Origin: Acidobacteriota bacterium
GTDB taxonomy: Bacteria; Acidobacteriota; Polarisedimenticolia; JACPZX01
NCBI GenBank assembly: GCA_016195325.1
Contig: JACPZX010000023.1
Span: 112,234-176,233 of the forward strand
DNA: 64,000 bases
Reading direction: 5' to 3'
Part shown: piece after piece, positions 44,766 to 52,538 of the stretch
How the letters are laid out: every line of letters begins with the position of its first letter
Position numbering within the stretch: position 1 is the first letter of the stretch
The notes under the pieces: generated by a model
Databases searched by the model: none
What the model saw: only the letters and a program-made list of their open reading frames with translations
What the model was told of the DNA's origin: nothing
Position numbers and translations under genes: made by a program

Positions 44766-46253
44766 TCAACGCCTTCGATGGAAGGCCCGCGCCGGGGCAT
44801 CCCACTCCAGCGCCGCCCCGTCCGTGGCCCACCATTTCGCCGCGGCGTCGAGAGCGGCACGCCCCTGAGGTGCGTCGGGATCGCCGGGGGGGGCGGCGCG
44901 GGAGCCGCTCAGCGCGACGAGGGAAGCCAGGGCCTCGGTCCGGCTTATCTTCGCGTCGCCGCGCCCCGCAATCTGGAGGAGGACCGGGATCCCCGCGGTG
45001 TCGCCGAGCTGCGCGACGGCCTGCGCGATCCGGAGCCTCACCCACTCGTCCTCGTCCACGTTCTTGAGACCCTGGATGAGGGCGGGGAGGGCCGATCGGT
45101 TGCCGGCCCGGCCGAGCGCGACGGCGGCGGCCTCCTTCACGTTTGCCGACTGATCGTGGAGCGCCGCCACCAGATCCGAGACGACGCGCAGATCGCCCGT
45201 CGCCGCGAGATCCGCGACGGCCCTGGCCCGGACGTTCTCGTGGGAATCGCGGAGCGCGGCGCGCAACGCGTCGATGCCCCCACCCACCGCGTGCTCCGGT
45301 GGGGGCGCCGCCGATTCCACGGGCTCCTGGGCCTCCCCGGGATGATGCGCGGGGGCCGGCCGGAAGCGGTACAGCGTCCAGAAGCTCGCCGTCACGATCG
45401 CCGCCGTGGCCGCGGTCAGCGCGACGGCTCTCGATCGGCGCGGGGAGGCGGCGATCGCGCGCGTCAGCCCGCCGAGAATCAGGGCGACCGCGAAGCAGAC
45501 CATGATCGTCGGCCCGGACGGCCGGTCGTACGAGAAGTAGAGGCCGATGGCCGAGACGAGGGCCGCCATCGTCCACCCCGTCAGCAGGCGCCTCCGGAGG
45601 TCCTCGAAGAACATCACCGCGAAGACCGACGGTGCCACGAGGTAGCAGAAGACGAGGAGGACTCCGGCGATCTGCACCGCCGACGTGATCACGACGCCGA
45701 AGGAGAGATAGAAGAGGAAGTCCCAGAACCTCACGTTGATCCCCTGCGCGTACGCCTCGTCGGGGTTCATCGAGATCAACAGGAACCGTCGCCGGTAGGC
45801 GAAGTGGAACGCGCCGATGAGGGTGTAGAGGATTGCCGTCTTGACGATCTGGGCGGGGGTGACCCACACGATGCTTCCCGCGAGGAGATCGTGGAGGTGC
45901 TCCGCGCCGTGCGGCGAGATGTCCGCGAGGAGGATGGCCGCCGCGGAGGCGGTCGCGTAGGTGAGGCCGATCACGGCCTCCTGGGGGACGTGCTCCCGCC
46001 GCGTGCGGGTGAGGGCGAAGATGACGGCGGCGAGCACCGCGAATCCGAGCGAGACGTAGTAGGACCCCTCCGAGCTCGGGTCGTAGCCCAGGAGAAGCGC
46101 GACCGTCGCCCCGAGCGCGGCGATCTGCGCCAGCGCGATGTCGACGAAGATCACTTTCCGGCTGATGACGTGGATGCCGAGATAGACGTGGATGCCGGTG
46201 AGGATGAGGCACGCCAGGAACGGCAGGAAGAGGACCTGGATCTGCTGGGCCAT
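44766..46253 (-). CDS. ZnuB-type metal ABC transporter permease fused to HEAT repeats
   Basis: 495 residues. Residues ~1-270 are an ABC-3 family permease with eight to nine spans and the usual motifs (HVISRKVIFVDIALAQIAALG, GLTYATASAAAILLAD, GVLLVFCYLVAPSVFAVMF). A further span lies at ~275-295 and a Pro/His linker (~298-325). About four HEAT-like repeats follow (residues ~326-450), for example IDALRAALRDSHENVRARAVADLAATGD. Normal ZnuB/MntB permeases are ~270 residues, so the C-terminal fusion is unusual. It lies 8 bases after the binding-protein gene. No ATPase gene (ZnuC-type) is present within this window. Confidence 0.87.
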   Translation of the reverse strand: MAQQIQVLFLPFLACLILTGIHVYLGIHVISRKVIFVDIALAQIAALGATVALLLGYDPSSEGSYYVSLGFAVLAAVIFALTRTRREHVPQEAVIGLTYATASAAAILLADISPHGAEHLHDLLAGSIVWVTPAQIVKTAILYTLIGAFHFAYRRRFLLISMNPDEAYAQGINVRFWDFLFYLSFGVVITSAVQIAGVLLVFCYLVAPSVFAVMFFEDLRRRLLTGWTMAALVSAIGLYFSYDRPSGPTIMVCFAVALILGGLTRAIAASPRRSRAVALTAATAAIVTASFWTLYRFRPAPAHHPGEAQEPVESAAPPPEHAVGGGIDALRAALRDSHENVRARAVADLAATGDLRVVSDLVAALHDQSANVKEAAAVALGRAGNRSALPALIQGLKNVDEDEWVRLRIAQAVAQLGDTAGIPVLLQIAGRGDAKISRTEALASLVALSGSRAAPPGDPDAPQGRAALDAAAKWWATDGAALEWDAPARAFHRRR

Positions 46254-46261
46254 GATGGGTC

Positions 46262-47335
46262 CTAGTGCCCCGCGCCCGGGGGGGCCGATGAGAGCGCGGA
46301 GGCGAGCTGGCCGGTGACGTGGTCGAAGAGCTTGAAGTAGTCCGCCGCCTCGGGGGCCCCGCCGACCTCGATCGGAAGGGTCAGGACCTTCACGCCGGTC
46401 TGCTCGGCGACGTAGTCGGTCGAGCGGTGCTCCACGTAGGGGCGGGAGACGATCGCGCGGATGTCACCCTTCTTGAGGCGCGCGATCAGCTCCTCGAGGT
46501 GCTTGGCCGAGGGTTGGATGCCGGGCTTCGGCTCGACGTACTCGACGATGTCGAGCCCGAACCGGGCGGCGAAGTACGTGTAGTCTTTGTGGTAGGAGAC
46601 GACCGGCTTTCCCCGCGCCGGCTGCATGCGGCCGAGCCAGCCGCCGAGGCGGCTTCGCAGAGGGGATCCCCCGACGCTCGTCGCGTCGAGGAAGGCGTCA
46701 AGCGTTCCGGCTGACGCCTCGCGCGTCAGCTTCGCGCCCCCCACGAGATCGACGAGCTCCTTGCCGAAGGTAGCCTCGTGAATCGCTTTCACGAAATCCC
46801 TCTTCCTTCCCTCGAAGTAGTCCGAGGACGAGGGGTCAATCTTCTTCAGCGCCTCCGCGATTGTCCCGGCGACGACGATGGCGTTGAGCGGATCGGTCAG
46901 GTAGTGAGGGTTCCCGTAGGGATGCACGTCCCCCTCCGTGCGGCTGAGGTTCGTCGGGACCTCGAGGACCTGGATCCCCTGCGAGCAGTCGACGAACCCC
47001 GGCGCCCCCTGGAGGATCTTCGGGTTGCGCGCCCCCTGCGTGAGCGGCGGGATCCAGCCGATCTCCAGGTCGAGGCCGTTGACGAGGATGAGATCCGCCG
47101 CGCGCAGCTTGACCATGAAGCTCGGTTTCGGATCGACGAAGTGCGCGTCCTGGGTTCCGACCGCGATCGTCGTGATGTCGACGCGGTCGCCGCCGATGGC
47201 CGCCGCGATCGAGCCGAGGTTCGGGAGCGCGGCGACGAGGCGAATCGGGGCCGGCGCGGCGAAGCCGCCGCCCGCCGGAGCGAGGAGCAGCGCCACGCCG
47301 AGGGTCTGGAGAAGGAATCGTCGTGAGATCGTCAT
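46262..47335 (-). CDS. ZnuA-type metal ABC transporter substrate-binding protein
   Basis: 357 residues. The signal peptide has a twin-arginine-like start (SRRFLLQTLGVALLL), so Tat export is possible. It has the cluster A-I binding-protein fold with likely metal ligands H65 (DAHFVDPKPS), H138/H144 (HPYGNPHYLTDP) and H249 (SYHKDYTYFA). A further ligand is expected near residues 298-303 (SRPYVEH). The His-rich loop of many ZnuA proteins is absent. It would capture Zn2+ or Mn2+ in the periplasm for the permease encoded 8 bases downstream. It lies 7 bases after the porin gene, so all are likely one transcript. The metal cannot be decided from sequence. Confidence 0.9.
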   Translation of the reverse strand: MTISRRFLLQTLGVALLLAPAGGGFAAPAPIRLVAALPNLGSIAAAIGGDRVDITTIAVGTQDAHFVDPKPSFMVKLRAADLILVNGLDLEIGWIPPLTQGARNPKILQGAPGFVDCSQGIQVLEVPTNLSRTEGDVHPYGNPHYLTDPLNAIVVAGTIAEALKKIDPSSSDYFEGRKRDFVKAIHEATFGKELVDLVGGAKLTREASAGTLDAFLDATSVGGSPLRSRLGGWLGRMQPARGKPVVSYHKDYTYFAARFGLDIVEYVEPKPGIQPSAKHLEELIARLKKGDIRAIVSRPYVEHRSTDYVAEQTGVKVLTLPIEVGGAPEAADYFKLFDHVTGQLASALSSAPPGAGH

Positions 47336-47342
47336 GGGAGCC

Positions 47343-48704
47343 TCAGTACTTATGGGCGCCGTGGGCGCCGATGATGGGAATCCATTCGAAGAGGAGCCGG
47401 GTGTCGCTCGTATCGCCGTTGAGCCGGGCGGCGGCGTCGCCGTTGCGGTGCACGCGATCCGCCTCGAACCTCAGCTCCTGGAACTCCGAAGGCACGAAGC
47501 GCACGACGAGGGCTCCTCCGGATTGCCTCGCCGACGCGTCGTCGGGCATCTCCGTCCAGTCGTACCGGCCCCCCACGCGCCACCTCTTGGTGAGCTGTCC
47601 CTCCACGTACGTGTACCCCCCGCCGGCGAGAACGACGCCGGTGTCGAGCGAGGGGCCGGCGCCTACCGTCTCGGTCCTGCGCCGGCTCCGGAGCCATTCC
47701 GTCTGCCACAGGAAGGAGCGGTAGACGTTCATCTGCGGCGGCTTCCACTTGTATGTCACGTCGACGCCGGAGACATTGGACGCGCGGTGATCAGCCGGGA
47801 CGAGCGTCGCCCCGAGATTCGGATCCGAGACCGCGTCGCGCAGCGACGAGGACGGTCCAGTGCGCCCGAAGGCGGTGCTGAGCCCGAGCTCCAGCGTCGA
47901 GCTCGACGTCGTGTTGAAGAAGGCGCTGACGTGCTCGAGGTACGAGAGGTCGTGCCGGTCGCTGTTGAAGGAGGGGCCTACCCTCGGGGTTCCCACCTCG
48001 GTGATCGCCTCGAGATAGAGGCCCCACGGGTTCGGGATCAGCACGCTCATCGAGAGACCGTCGTCGGTCAGGCTCTCTCCGCCGAGAACCGTCTCGAGCG
48101 CGAGGGGCCTCTCGATCGTGAAGAAGGCGTGATTGTGGAGAGTGTTCCACTTCCCGAAGGCGCTCTTGAACCGCCCGGCCTTCAGCGCGAGGGACCCCGG
48201 CAGCGAGAGCGTGCTGACGTACCCCTCCTCGACCTCGGGGCCGCCGTCCACGGGGAAGGTGAGGAAGAGGTCCATCTTCGCGTACGGATCGATCGCCGAC
48301 TGGAAGGCGACCTCTGCCTCGCTCAGGTCGAATCCATTCCTGTCGTCGGCCCTCTTCAGAGACGTGTTCCCGATCGTCTGGAATACCGCGCTGATCGCGG
48401 GGTTGAGCAGTCCCTGGCTCCGCGTCGGGACCGCAGGGGCGGAGGGGGCCGGCGCGGACGGCGCCGCCTGCGCCCCGGCGGTCGCGCCCCCTCCCGCGAG
48501 GAGGACCTTCATCTGGTCTTGCAGCAGCCGGACCTGCGCGCGAAGCTGTTCGATCTCGGCGCGCAGCGCGGCGACCTCGTCCGGGCTCGTTCCGGTCGCG
48601 GCGTTCGGATCCGCGGCTCGATCGTCGCGGGCGACGGCCGGCGCCGTCAGCGCGACGGCGACCAGCAGCGGAATGCCGGCCGCCCTCAGGAATGATCTTC
48701 CCAT
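47343..48704 (-). CDS. Outer-membrane porin-like protein with N-terminal coiled coil
   Basis: 453 residues. A signal peptide (LRAAGIPLLVAVALTAPAVA) is followed by an acidic spacer and a coiled coil (~43-70: EVAALRAEIEQLRAQVRLLQDQM), as in trimeric porins. A beta-barrel of ~350 residues comes next, with repeated aromatic strands. It ends FEWIPIIGAHGAHKY. The start is ATG 48704, with GGAG six bases upstream; an ATG at 48719 is in frame but lacks a ribosome site. It lies directly before the metal-binding protein and permease genes, suggesting an outer-membrane pore for metal entry. That link rests on gene order. Confidence 0.8.
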   Translation of the reverse strand: MGRSFLRAAGIPLLVAVALTAPAVARDDRAADPNAATGTSPDEVAALRAEIEQLRAQVRLLQDQMKVLLAGGGATAGAQAAPSAPAPSAPAVPTRSQGLLNPAISAVFQTIGNTSLKRADDRNGFDLSEAEVAFQSAIDPYAKMDLFLTFPVDGGPEVEEGYVSTLSLPGSLALKAGRFKSAFGKWNTLHNHAFFTIERPLALETVLGGESLTDDGLSMSVLIPNPWGLYLEAITEVGTPRVGPSFNSDRHDLSYLEHVSAFFNTTSSSTLELGLSTAFGRTGPSSSLRDAVSDPNLGATLVPADHRASNVSGVDVTYKWKPPQMNVYRSFLWQTEWLRSRRRTETVGAGPSLDTGVVLAGGGYTYVEGQLTKRWRVGGRYDWTEMPDDASARQSGGALVVRFVPSEFQELRFEADRVHRNGDAAARLNGDTSDTRLLFEWIPIIGAHGAHKY

Positions 48705-48802
48705 CTCTCTCTCCACCATGTCCGACGTGAATGCGTAGGAACCCTGTCGGGCCCCATCGGGCTCACCCCCGCGGCGGGCGCGGGGAGGGAGCGCGGTCCG
48801 GT

Positions 48803-49111
48803 TCAGGCAGTCGGACGGGAAGGAGGGGCGCGGAGCGGGTGGAGCCGCGTCTCGATCTCGAGGGCGCCGACCGAGGGGGCGTCGGCAGAGAGAGCGGGGA
48901 CGGGTGTCGCGGGCCTCGCGATCGGCCCCGTCGTCCGGGCGAGCGCGGGGGTCTGGAGGACGCGGCAGGCGGTGCAGTCGCTCGGCGCGCTGCAGTGCGG
49001 CGAGGCGGCGTGGATGAGCGAGGCGACGGAGGCCGTCAGGAGGACGAGGGAGCAGAAGACCAGCCATCGTCTCGAGCGGGCAGCGGCGGGCGTCAGGCGT
49101 TGCACGGTCAC
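48803..49111 (-). CDS. Small membrane-anchored Cys/His-containing protein
   Basis: 102 residues (or 100 from GTG 49105). An N-terminal hydrophobic segment (WLVFCSLVLLTASVASLIHAA) is followed by SPHCSAPSDCTACRVLQTP, a C-x5-C-x2-C cluster with a nearby histidine that could bind metal. The rest is Pro/Ala-rich. I do not recognise the family. A clean promoter in front of it and its place at the head of the porin/ZnuA/ZnuB set favour a real gene. It may serve as a metal-handling or sensing protein, but no direct evidence exists. The upstream start is uncertain because the predicted transcript begins near 49107. Confidence 0.6.
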   Translation of the reverse strand: MTVQRLTPAAARSRRWLVFCSLVLLTASVASLIHAASPHCSAPSDCTACRVLQTPALARTTGPIARPATPVPALSADAPSVGALEIETRLHPLRAPPSRPTA

Positions 49112-49113
49112 GA

Positions 49114-49142
49114 ACCGTATCCCAGCCCCCCTCCCTTGTCAA
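49114..49142 (-). promoter_or_regulatory. Sigma-70-like promoter of the metal-uptake locus
   Basis: On the minus strand TTGACA (49142-49137), 17-base spacer, TACGGT (49119-49114). The predicted start is near 49107, next to the GTG at 49105. I see no Zur- or Fur-like palindrome here. Confidence 0.55.
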
Positions 49143-49179
49143 AGAAGTCCCACCCGCGGGAGGCCGGTCCCGGAGCGAG

Positions 49180-49188
49180 TGATAGACT
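49180..49188 (+). promoter_or_regulatory. Extended -10 for the LolA-like gene
   Basis: TGaTAGACT. The predicted start is near 49195, ~40 bases ahead of the ATG at 49235, with a GGAGG-type site (GCGGAGGCGG) between. Confidence 0.45.
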
Positions 49189-49234
49189 CGGTCGACCGGC
49201 GTTCGCGCGCTCGCGACGCGGCGGAGGCGGCGGA

Positions 49235-49966
49235 ATGGCGATGGACTGCGAGCGAGAGCCCCGGCGGCGACGAGCCCCCCTCGTCCTCGCGGTCGCCGGC
49301 GCGCTCTTTCTGACCGGGGCGGCCGGCGGCGCGCGGGGCGCCGACGCGCCTCGGGAGGGGCGCGAGACGGCGCGCGAGATCGCCCTGAGGCTCGACGCGC
49401 GGCTCGCCACGCTGCGGACGATGAAGGGGCGGTTCGTGCAATCGTTTGCGTCGTCGGGGCTCGGCATGCCGCAGTCCGAGGGGGGGCGATTCTTCCTGAA
49501 GCGCCCGGACCTCATGCGATGGGATTACACGACCCCGGAGGTGAAGACCGCGGTGAGCGACGGCGCGCACACGTGGCTCTATGTCCCCGAGGATGCGGTC
49601 GTCTATCGGGGATCCGTCGCCGCTTTCAAGAGCCGGGGCGCCTTCGCGGCGCTCGCGTCGGGGTCCCTGAGGTCCGAGTTCGAGGCGATCGGCGTCGAGG
49701 CGAGGGGCGCTCAGGTTCGCGGCGACGTCGTCCTGACGCTCAAGCCGCTCTCGGAGCGCGACGATCTCGCGTCGCTGCTCATCGAGATCGAGCCCACGCG
49801 GCTCTCCATCGCCTCCATGACCGCGATCGACGGCGCGGGGAACCGGATCGCCATCCTCTTCAGCGACGTGGAGGAGGACGTCGATCTCCCGGGCGATCTC
49901 TTCACGTTCGCGCCCCCCGACGGAGCCCGCGTGATCGATCAGGATCCCCGCCCCGCGAATCGCTGA
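49235..49966 (+). CDS. LolA-type outer-membrane lipoprotein carrier
   Basis: 243 residues. A signal segment (APLVLAVAGALFLTGAAGGARG) precedes the LolA fold: TMKGRFVQSFASS, GRFFLKRPDLMRWDYTTPEVKTAVSDGAHTWLYVPED, and the C-terminal strands SIASMTAIDGAGNRIAILFSDVEED. LolA chaperones lipoproteins across the periplasm to the outer membrane; its presence supports a diderm envelope. Length is normal for the family. The start at 49235 (MAMDCERE) has an alternative ATG two codons later. It is divergent from the metal-uptake locus and is followed by YajQ after 112 bases. Confidence 0.87.
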   Translation: MAMDCEREPRRRRAPLVLAVAGALFLTGAAGGARGADAPREGRETAREIALRLDARLATLRTMKGRFVQSFASSGLGMPQSEGGRFFLKRPDLMRWDYTTPEVKTAVSDGAHTWLYVPEDAVVYRGSVAAFKSRGAFAALASGSLRSEFEAIGVEARGAQVRGDVVLTLKPLSERDDLASLLIEIEPTRLSIASMTAIDGAGNRIAILFSDVEEDVDLPGDLFTFAPPDGARVIDQDPRPANR

Positions 49967-50017
49967 CGCGTCGGCCCGCGACCGCCCCGCCGATCTCGCG
50001 GAAGGTCGCGCGTGCGG

Positions 50018-50046
50018 TTGCCCGGTCCGAAGGTGGGTGGTAACAT
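50018..50046 (+). promoter_or_regulatory. Sigma-70-like promoter for yajQ
   Basis: TTGCCC (50018-50023), 17-base spacer, TAACAT (50041-50046). The predicted start is near 50053, ~26 bases ahead of the ATG, with GGAG at 50071. Confidence 0.45.
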
Positions 50047-50078
50047 CCGGCCCCACTCAGCCTCGCCCCTGGAGCCCC

Positions 50079-50570
50079 ATGGCCTCCGAGAGTTCGTTCG
50101 ACATCATCTCGAAGATCGATCTCTTCGAGGTCGACAACGCCATCTCCCAGGCCTCCAAGGAGATCGCGAACCGGTTCGATTTCAAGGGGACCGGCGCGGA
50201 GATCCGCCGCGAGGCGCAGGTCATCCACCTCTCCGCCGCCGACACGTACAAGCTCAAGGCTCTCGACGAGGTGCTGAGGGAGCGGATGGCGAAGCGGAGC
50301 GTCCCCCTGAAGGGGATGACGTACGGAAAGCCCGAGACCTCGCCGACGGGCAAGGCCACCCAGAAGATCGACGTCCAGAACGGGATTCCGACGGACAAAG
50401 CCAAGGAGATCGTGAAGCTCGTCAAGGAGCTGCGGCTCAAGGTGCAGGCCTCGATCCTCTCCGACCAGGTGAGGGTCAAGGGGCCGAAGAAGGACGACCT
50501 GCAGGCGGTCATGCACGCGCTCCGGGAGGCGGATCTCGGATGCCACATCGAGTTCACGAACTTCCGATGA
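50079..50570 (+). CDS. yajQ: YajQ-family nucleotide-binding protein
   Basis: 163 residues, the family's usual length. Two RRM-like halves are recognisable by FDIISKIDLFEVDNAISQASKEIANRFDFKG, PLKGMTYGKPETSPTGKATQKI and QVRVKGPKKDDLQAVMHALREADL. YajQ proteins bind tRNA/nucleic acid, and in Xanthomonas a homologue binds c-di-GMP. That is of interest because a diguanylate cyclase is encoded in the same window, though not adjacent. ATG 50079 has GGAG five bases upstream. Its stop overlaps the next gene's ATG by four bases (ATGA). Confidence 0.93.
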   Translation: MASESSFDIISKIDLFEVDNAISQASKEIANRFDFKGTGAEIRREAQVIHLSAADTYKLKALDEVLRERMAKRSVPLKGMTYGKPETSPTGKATQKIDVQNGIPTDKAKEIVKLVKELRLKVQASILSDQVRVKGPKKDDLQAVMHALREADLGCHIEFTNFR

Positions 50571-51295
50571 CGACGACGCCGGCGCGAGCCCGCCGCCGAG
50601 TTCCTCCCGCGAGGAGCGTCGCCTTCTGCGTCGCCCTCGCGGCGAGCGCGGCCCTCGCGTCGAGCGCGGCGGCGGCAGAGAAGTTGGTCGACGTGCGCGG
50701 GCGCGTCACGAGCCCCGACGGGCTCGGAGCTGCAGGGCAGACGGTGCGACTCATCAAGACCCGGCGTCAGGTCACCCTCGGGCGGTTCGAGAGCGGGGGA
50801 CAGATCGCGGAGGCCGCGCGCGTCGCCACCGACGCGGACGGCTTCTACCAGATCTCCGTGCCGCGCGATCGCTCCTTCGACGCGTACTACCTTCGATTCT
50901 ACGACCCGAACTCCTTCGACACGGTCCAGTACCGCTTGCCCGCCGACCGCGAGATCACGCACGATCTCAAGCATGCCGGGACGCTTCGCATCGACCTCGC
51001 GATGGAGTGGAACCCGTCGTGGCCCGAGACCTCGCGACGCGTCGCCGCCGAAGGCGCGGACACCCCGAGGGGGAGGATCCTCAGGACGCTCGGCGTCCCG
51101 GAGCGCGAGGAGCAGGGGATCGGCCCCGAAGGCCCGCGGGAGGAGTGGTGGTACCACTCGCGGGGCGTCGTCTATTTCTTCCGCGAAGGGCGCCCGGCGG
51201 GCTCGCGCCGGTTCGAGCCCGTGACGGAAGACCCCAGGGCGCCCGCGGCTCCCCAGCGCGCTCCGGAGTCGGCGGCGGCGGGCGGAGGCGTGTAG
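50567..51295 (+). CDS. Secreted protein with carboxypeptidase-regulatory-like (Ig) domain
   Basis: 242 residues. A signal peptide (SVAFCVALAASAALASSAAAA) is followed by a beta-sandwich domain of the CarboxypepD_reg-like type: LVDVRGRVTSPDGLGAAGQTVRLI ... TDADGFYQISVPRD ... AYYLRFYDPNSFDTVQYRLP. A soluble tail of ~80 residues contains REEWWYHSRGVVYFFREGRPAGSR, a compact module that resembles BamE/SmpA-like strands, though I cannot confirm this. It overlaps yajQ by ATGA and precedes the prenyl synthase gene by 2 bases, so the three are probably co-transcribed. Function unknown. Confidence 0.75.
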   Translation: MTTTPARARRRVPPARSVAFCVALAASAALASSAAAAEKLVDVRGRVTSPDGLGAAGQTVRLIKTRRQVTLGRFESGGQIAEAARVATDADGFYQISVPRDRSFDAYYLRFYDPNSFDTVQYRLPADREITHDLKHAGTLRIDLAMEWNPSWPETSRRVAAEGADTPRGRILRTLGVPEREEQGIGPEGPREEWWYHSRGVVYFFREGRPAGSRRFEPVTEDPRAPAAPQRAPESAAAGGGV

Positions 51296-51297
51296 AC

Positions 51298-52314
51298 GTG
51301 GAGCCCGCGCTGAGAAAAGAGACGCCCCTCCCTGCGGCGCCGCCGCTCGGCGCGCTCCTCGAGCCCGTGGAGGCCGACCTCCACGCCGTCGAGGAGCGGC
51401 TGGCGAAGAGTCTCGAGTCCGACGTCGAGATCATCCAGACGATCGGCACGTACCTCTCCGAGGGGGGAGGCAAGCGGATCCGGCCCGCGCTGCTCCTGCT
51501 GTGCGCCCGCATGGCCGGGTACCGGGGCGATCGCCACGTGCTCTTCGCGACCGTCTTCGAGCTGATCCACACGGCGACGCTGGTTCACGACGACGTCATC
51601 GACGGCTCGGCGATGAGGCGGGGCCGATCGACGGTCCACTCGCGATGGGGGAACCATCTCACCGTCCTGTTCGGCGATCACATCTATCTGACCGCGATGA
51701 ACGAGGCCCTGAGGGCCGACGACCTGAGGCCGATCCAGATTCTCTGCGAGATCACCCTCCAGATGATCCACGGGGAGATCCTGCAGTCCCACATCCATGG
51801 AAGAATCGACGTCTCCGAGGAGGAGCATCTGGAGATCGTTCGCCGGAAGACGGCGCTCCTCTTCTCGGGATGCGCGCGCGTCGCGGGATACCTCTCCGGG
51901 CTCCCCTCGAAGGCCGAGGACGATCTGGCGGAGTTCGGGATTCACCTGGGGATGGCGTACCAGATCGTCGACGACCTCCTCGATCTCACCGCCGATCCGG
52001 TCGTCCTCGGCAAGCCCGTCGCGAGCGATCTCCGCGAAGGGCGCATCACGCTCCCCCTCATCTACCTTCTCGAGAAGGGGGAGGCGGTCCACCTGGAGAT
52101 GGTCCGCTCCCTCGTGCAGGAGCGCCGGTTCGACCGGGCGTCGCTCGCTGAAATCGTCGGCGAGATGAGGCGGCACGGGAGCCTCGATCGCGCCCGCAAG
52201 CTCGCCCAACACTACTGCGGCCTCGCCCGGGCCCGCCTCATGACCTTCCCGGAATCGCCGGCCCGGAGCTCGCTCGTGGGCGTCTGCGACTTCATCACCG
52301 CCCGCTCGTACTAG
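51298..52314 (+). CDS. Polyprenyl diphosphate synthase (trans-isoprenyl, class I)
   Basis: 338 residues. GGGKRIRPALLLL (residues ~56-68), first Asp-rich motif HDDVIDGSAMRRGRST (~98-112), a GDHIYL segment, and second Asp-rich motif YQIVDDLLDLTAD are all present. The first motif is of the short DDxxD type and the C-terminus is the usual R-x-Y variant (TARSY). Such enzymes make C40-C50 chains for quinones (octaprenyl/solanesyl type), but chain length cannot be read reliably. GTG 51298 has GGAGG nine bases upstream and lies 2 bases after the previous gene. The enzyme class is secure. Confidence 0.93.
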   Translation: MEPALRKETPLPAAPPLGALLEPVEADLHAVEERLAKSLESDVEIIQTIGTYLSEGGGKRIRPALLLLCARMAGYRGDRHVLFATVFELIHTATLVHDDVIDGSAMRRGRSTVHSRWGNHLTVLFGDHIYLTAMNEALRADDLRPIQILCEITLQMIHGEILQSHIHGRIDVSEEEHLEIVRRKTALLFSGCARVAGYLSGLPSKAEDDLAEFGIHLGMAYQIVDDLLDLTADPVVLGKPVASDLREGRITLPLIYLLEKGEAVHLEMVRSLVQERRFDRASLAEIVGEMRRHGSLDRARKLAQHYCGLARARLMTFPESPARSSLVGVCDFITARSY

Positions 52315-52429
52315 CCCGGGCACCTCCCAGGCCCCTCGGCGTTCACCCGCAGATCCATCGGACTCCAGGGGTGTGTTTCTCGCAACGCCACCATATCTTG
52401 CGCACGGATGTCGGAGTCAGCACGAACTG

Positions 52430-52438
52430 TGGTAGGAT
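52430..52438 (+). promoter_or_regulatory. Extended -10 upstream of smc
   Basis: TGgTAGGAT. The predicted start is near 52445, ~94 bases before the ATG. The 224-base gap between the prenyl synthase and smc shows nothing else that I can identify. Confidence 0.35.
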
Positions 52439-52538
52439 GCCGACCTATGTCATGGTAAGGCCGAATCCGCCGCATTGAGGCCGGTCAACCTGGGCGGCCG
52501 TTGTCGGGCCGCCCCTCCCAGAGTCGCGGGGTCCACCG

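Noticed and set aside
49100-49190. Zur/Fur operator at the metal-uptake promoter
   Set aside because: No palindrome resembling known Zur or Fur boxes could be read in this gap.
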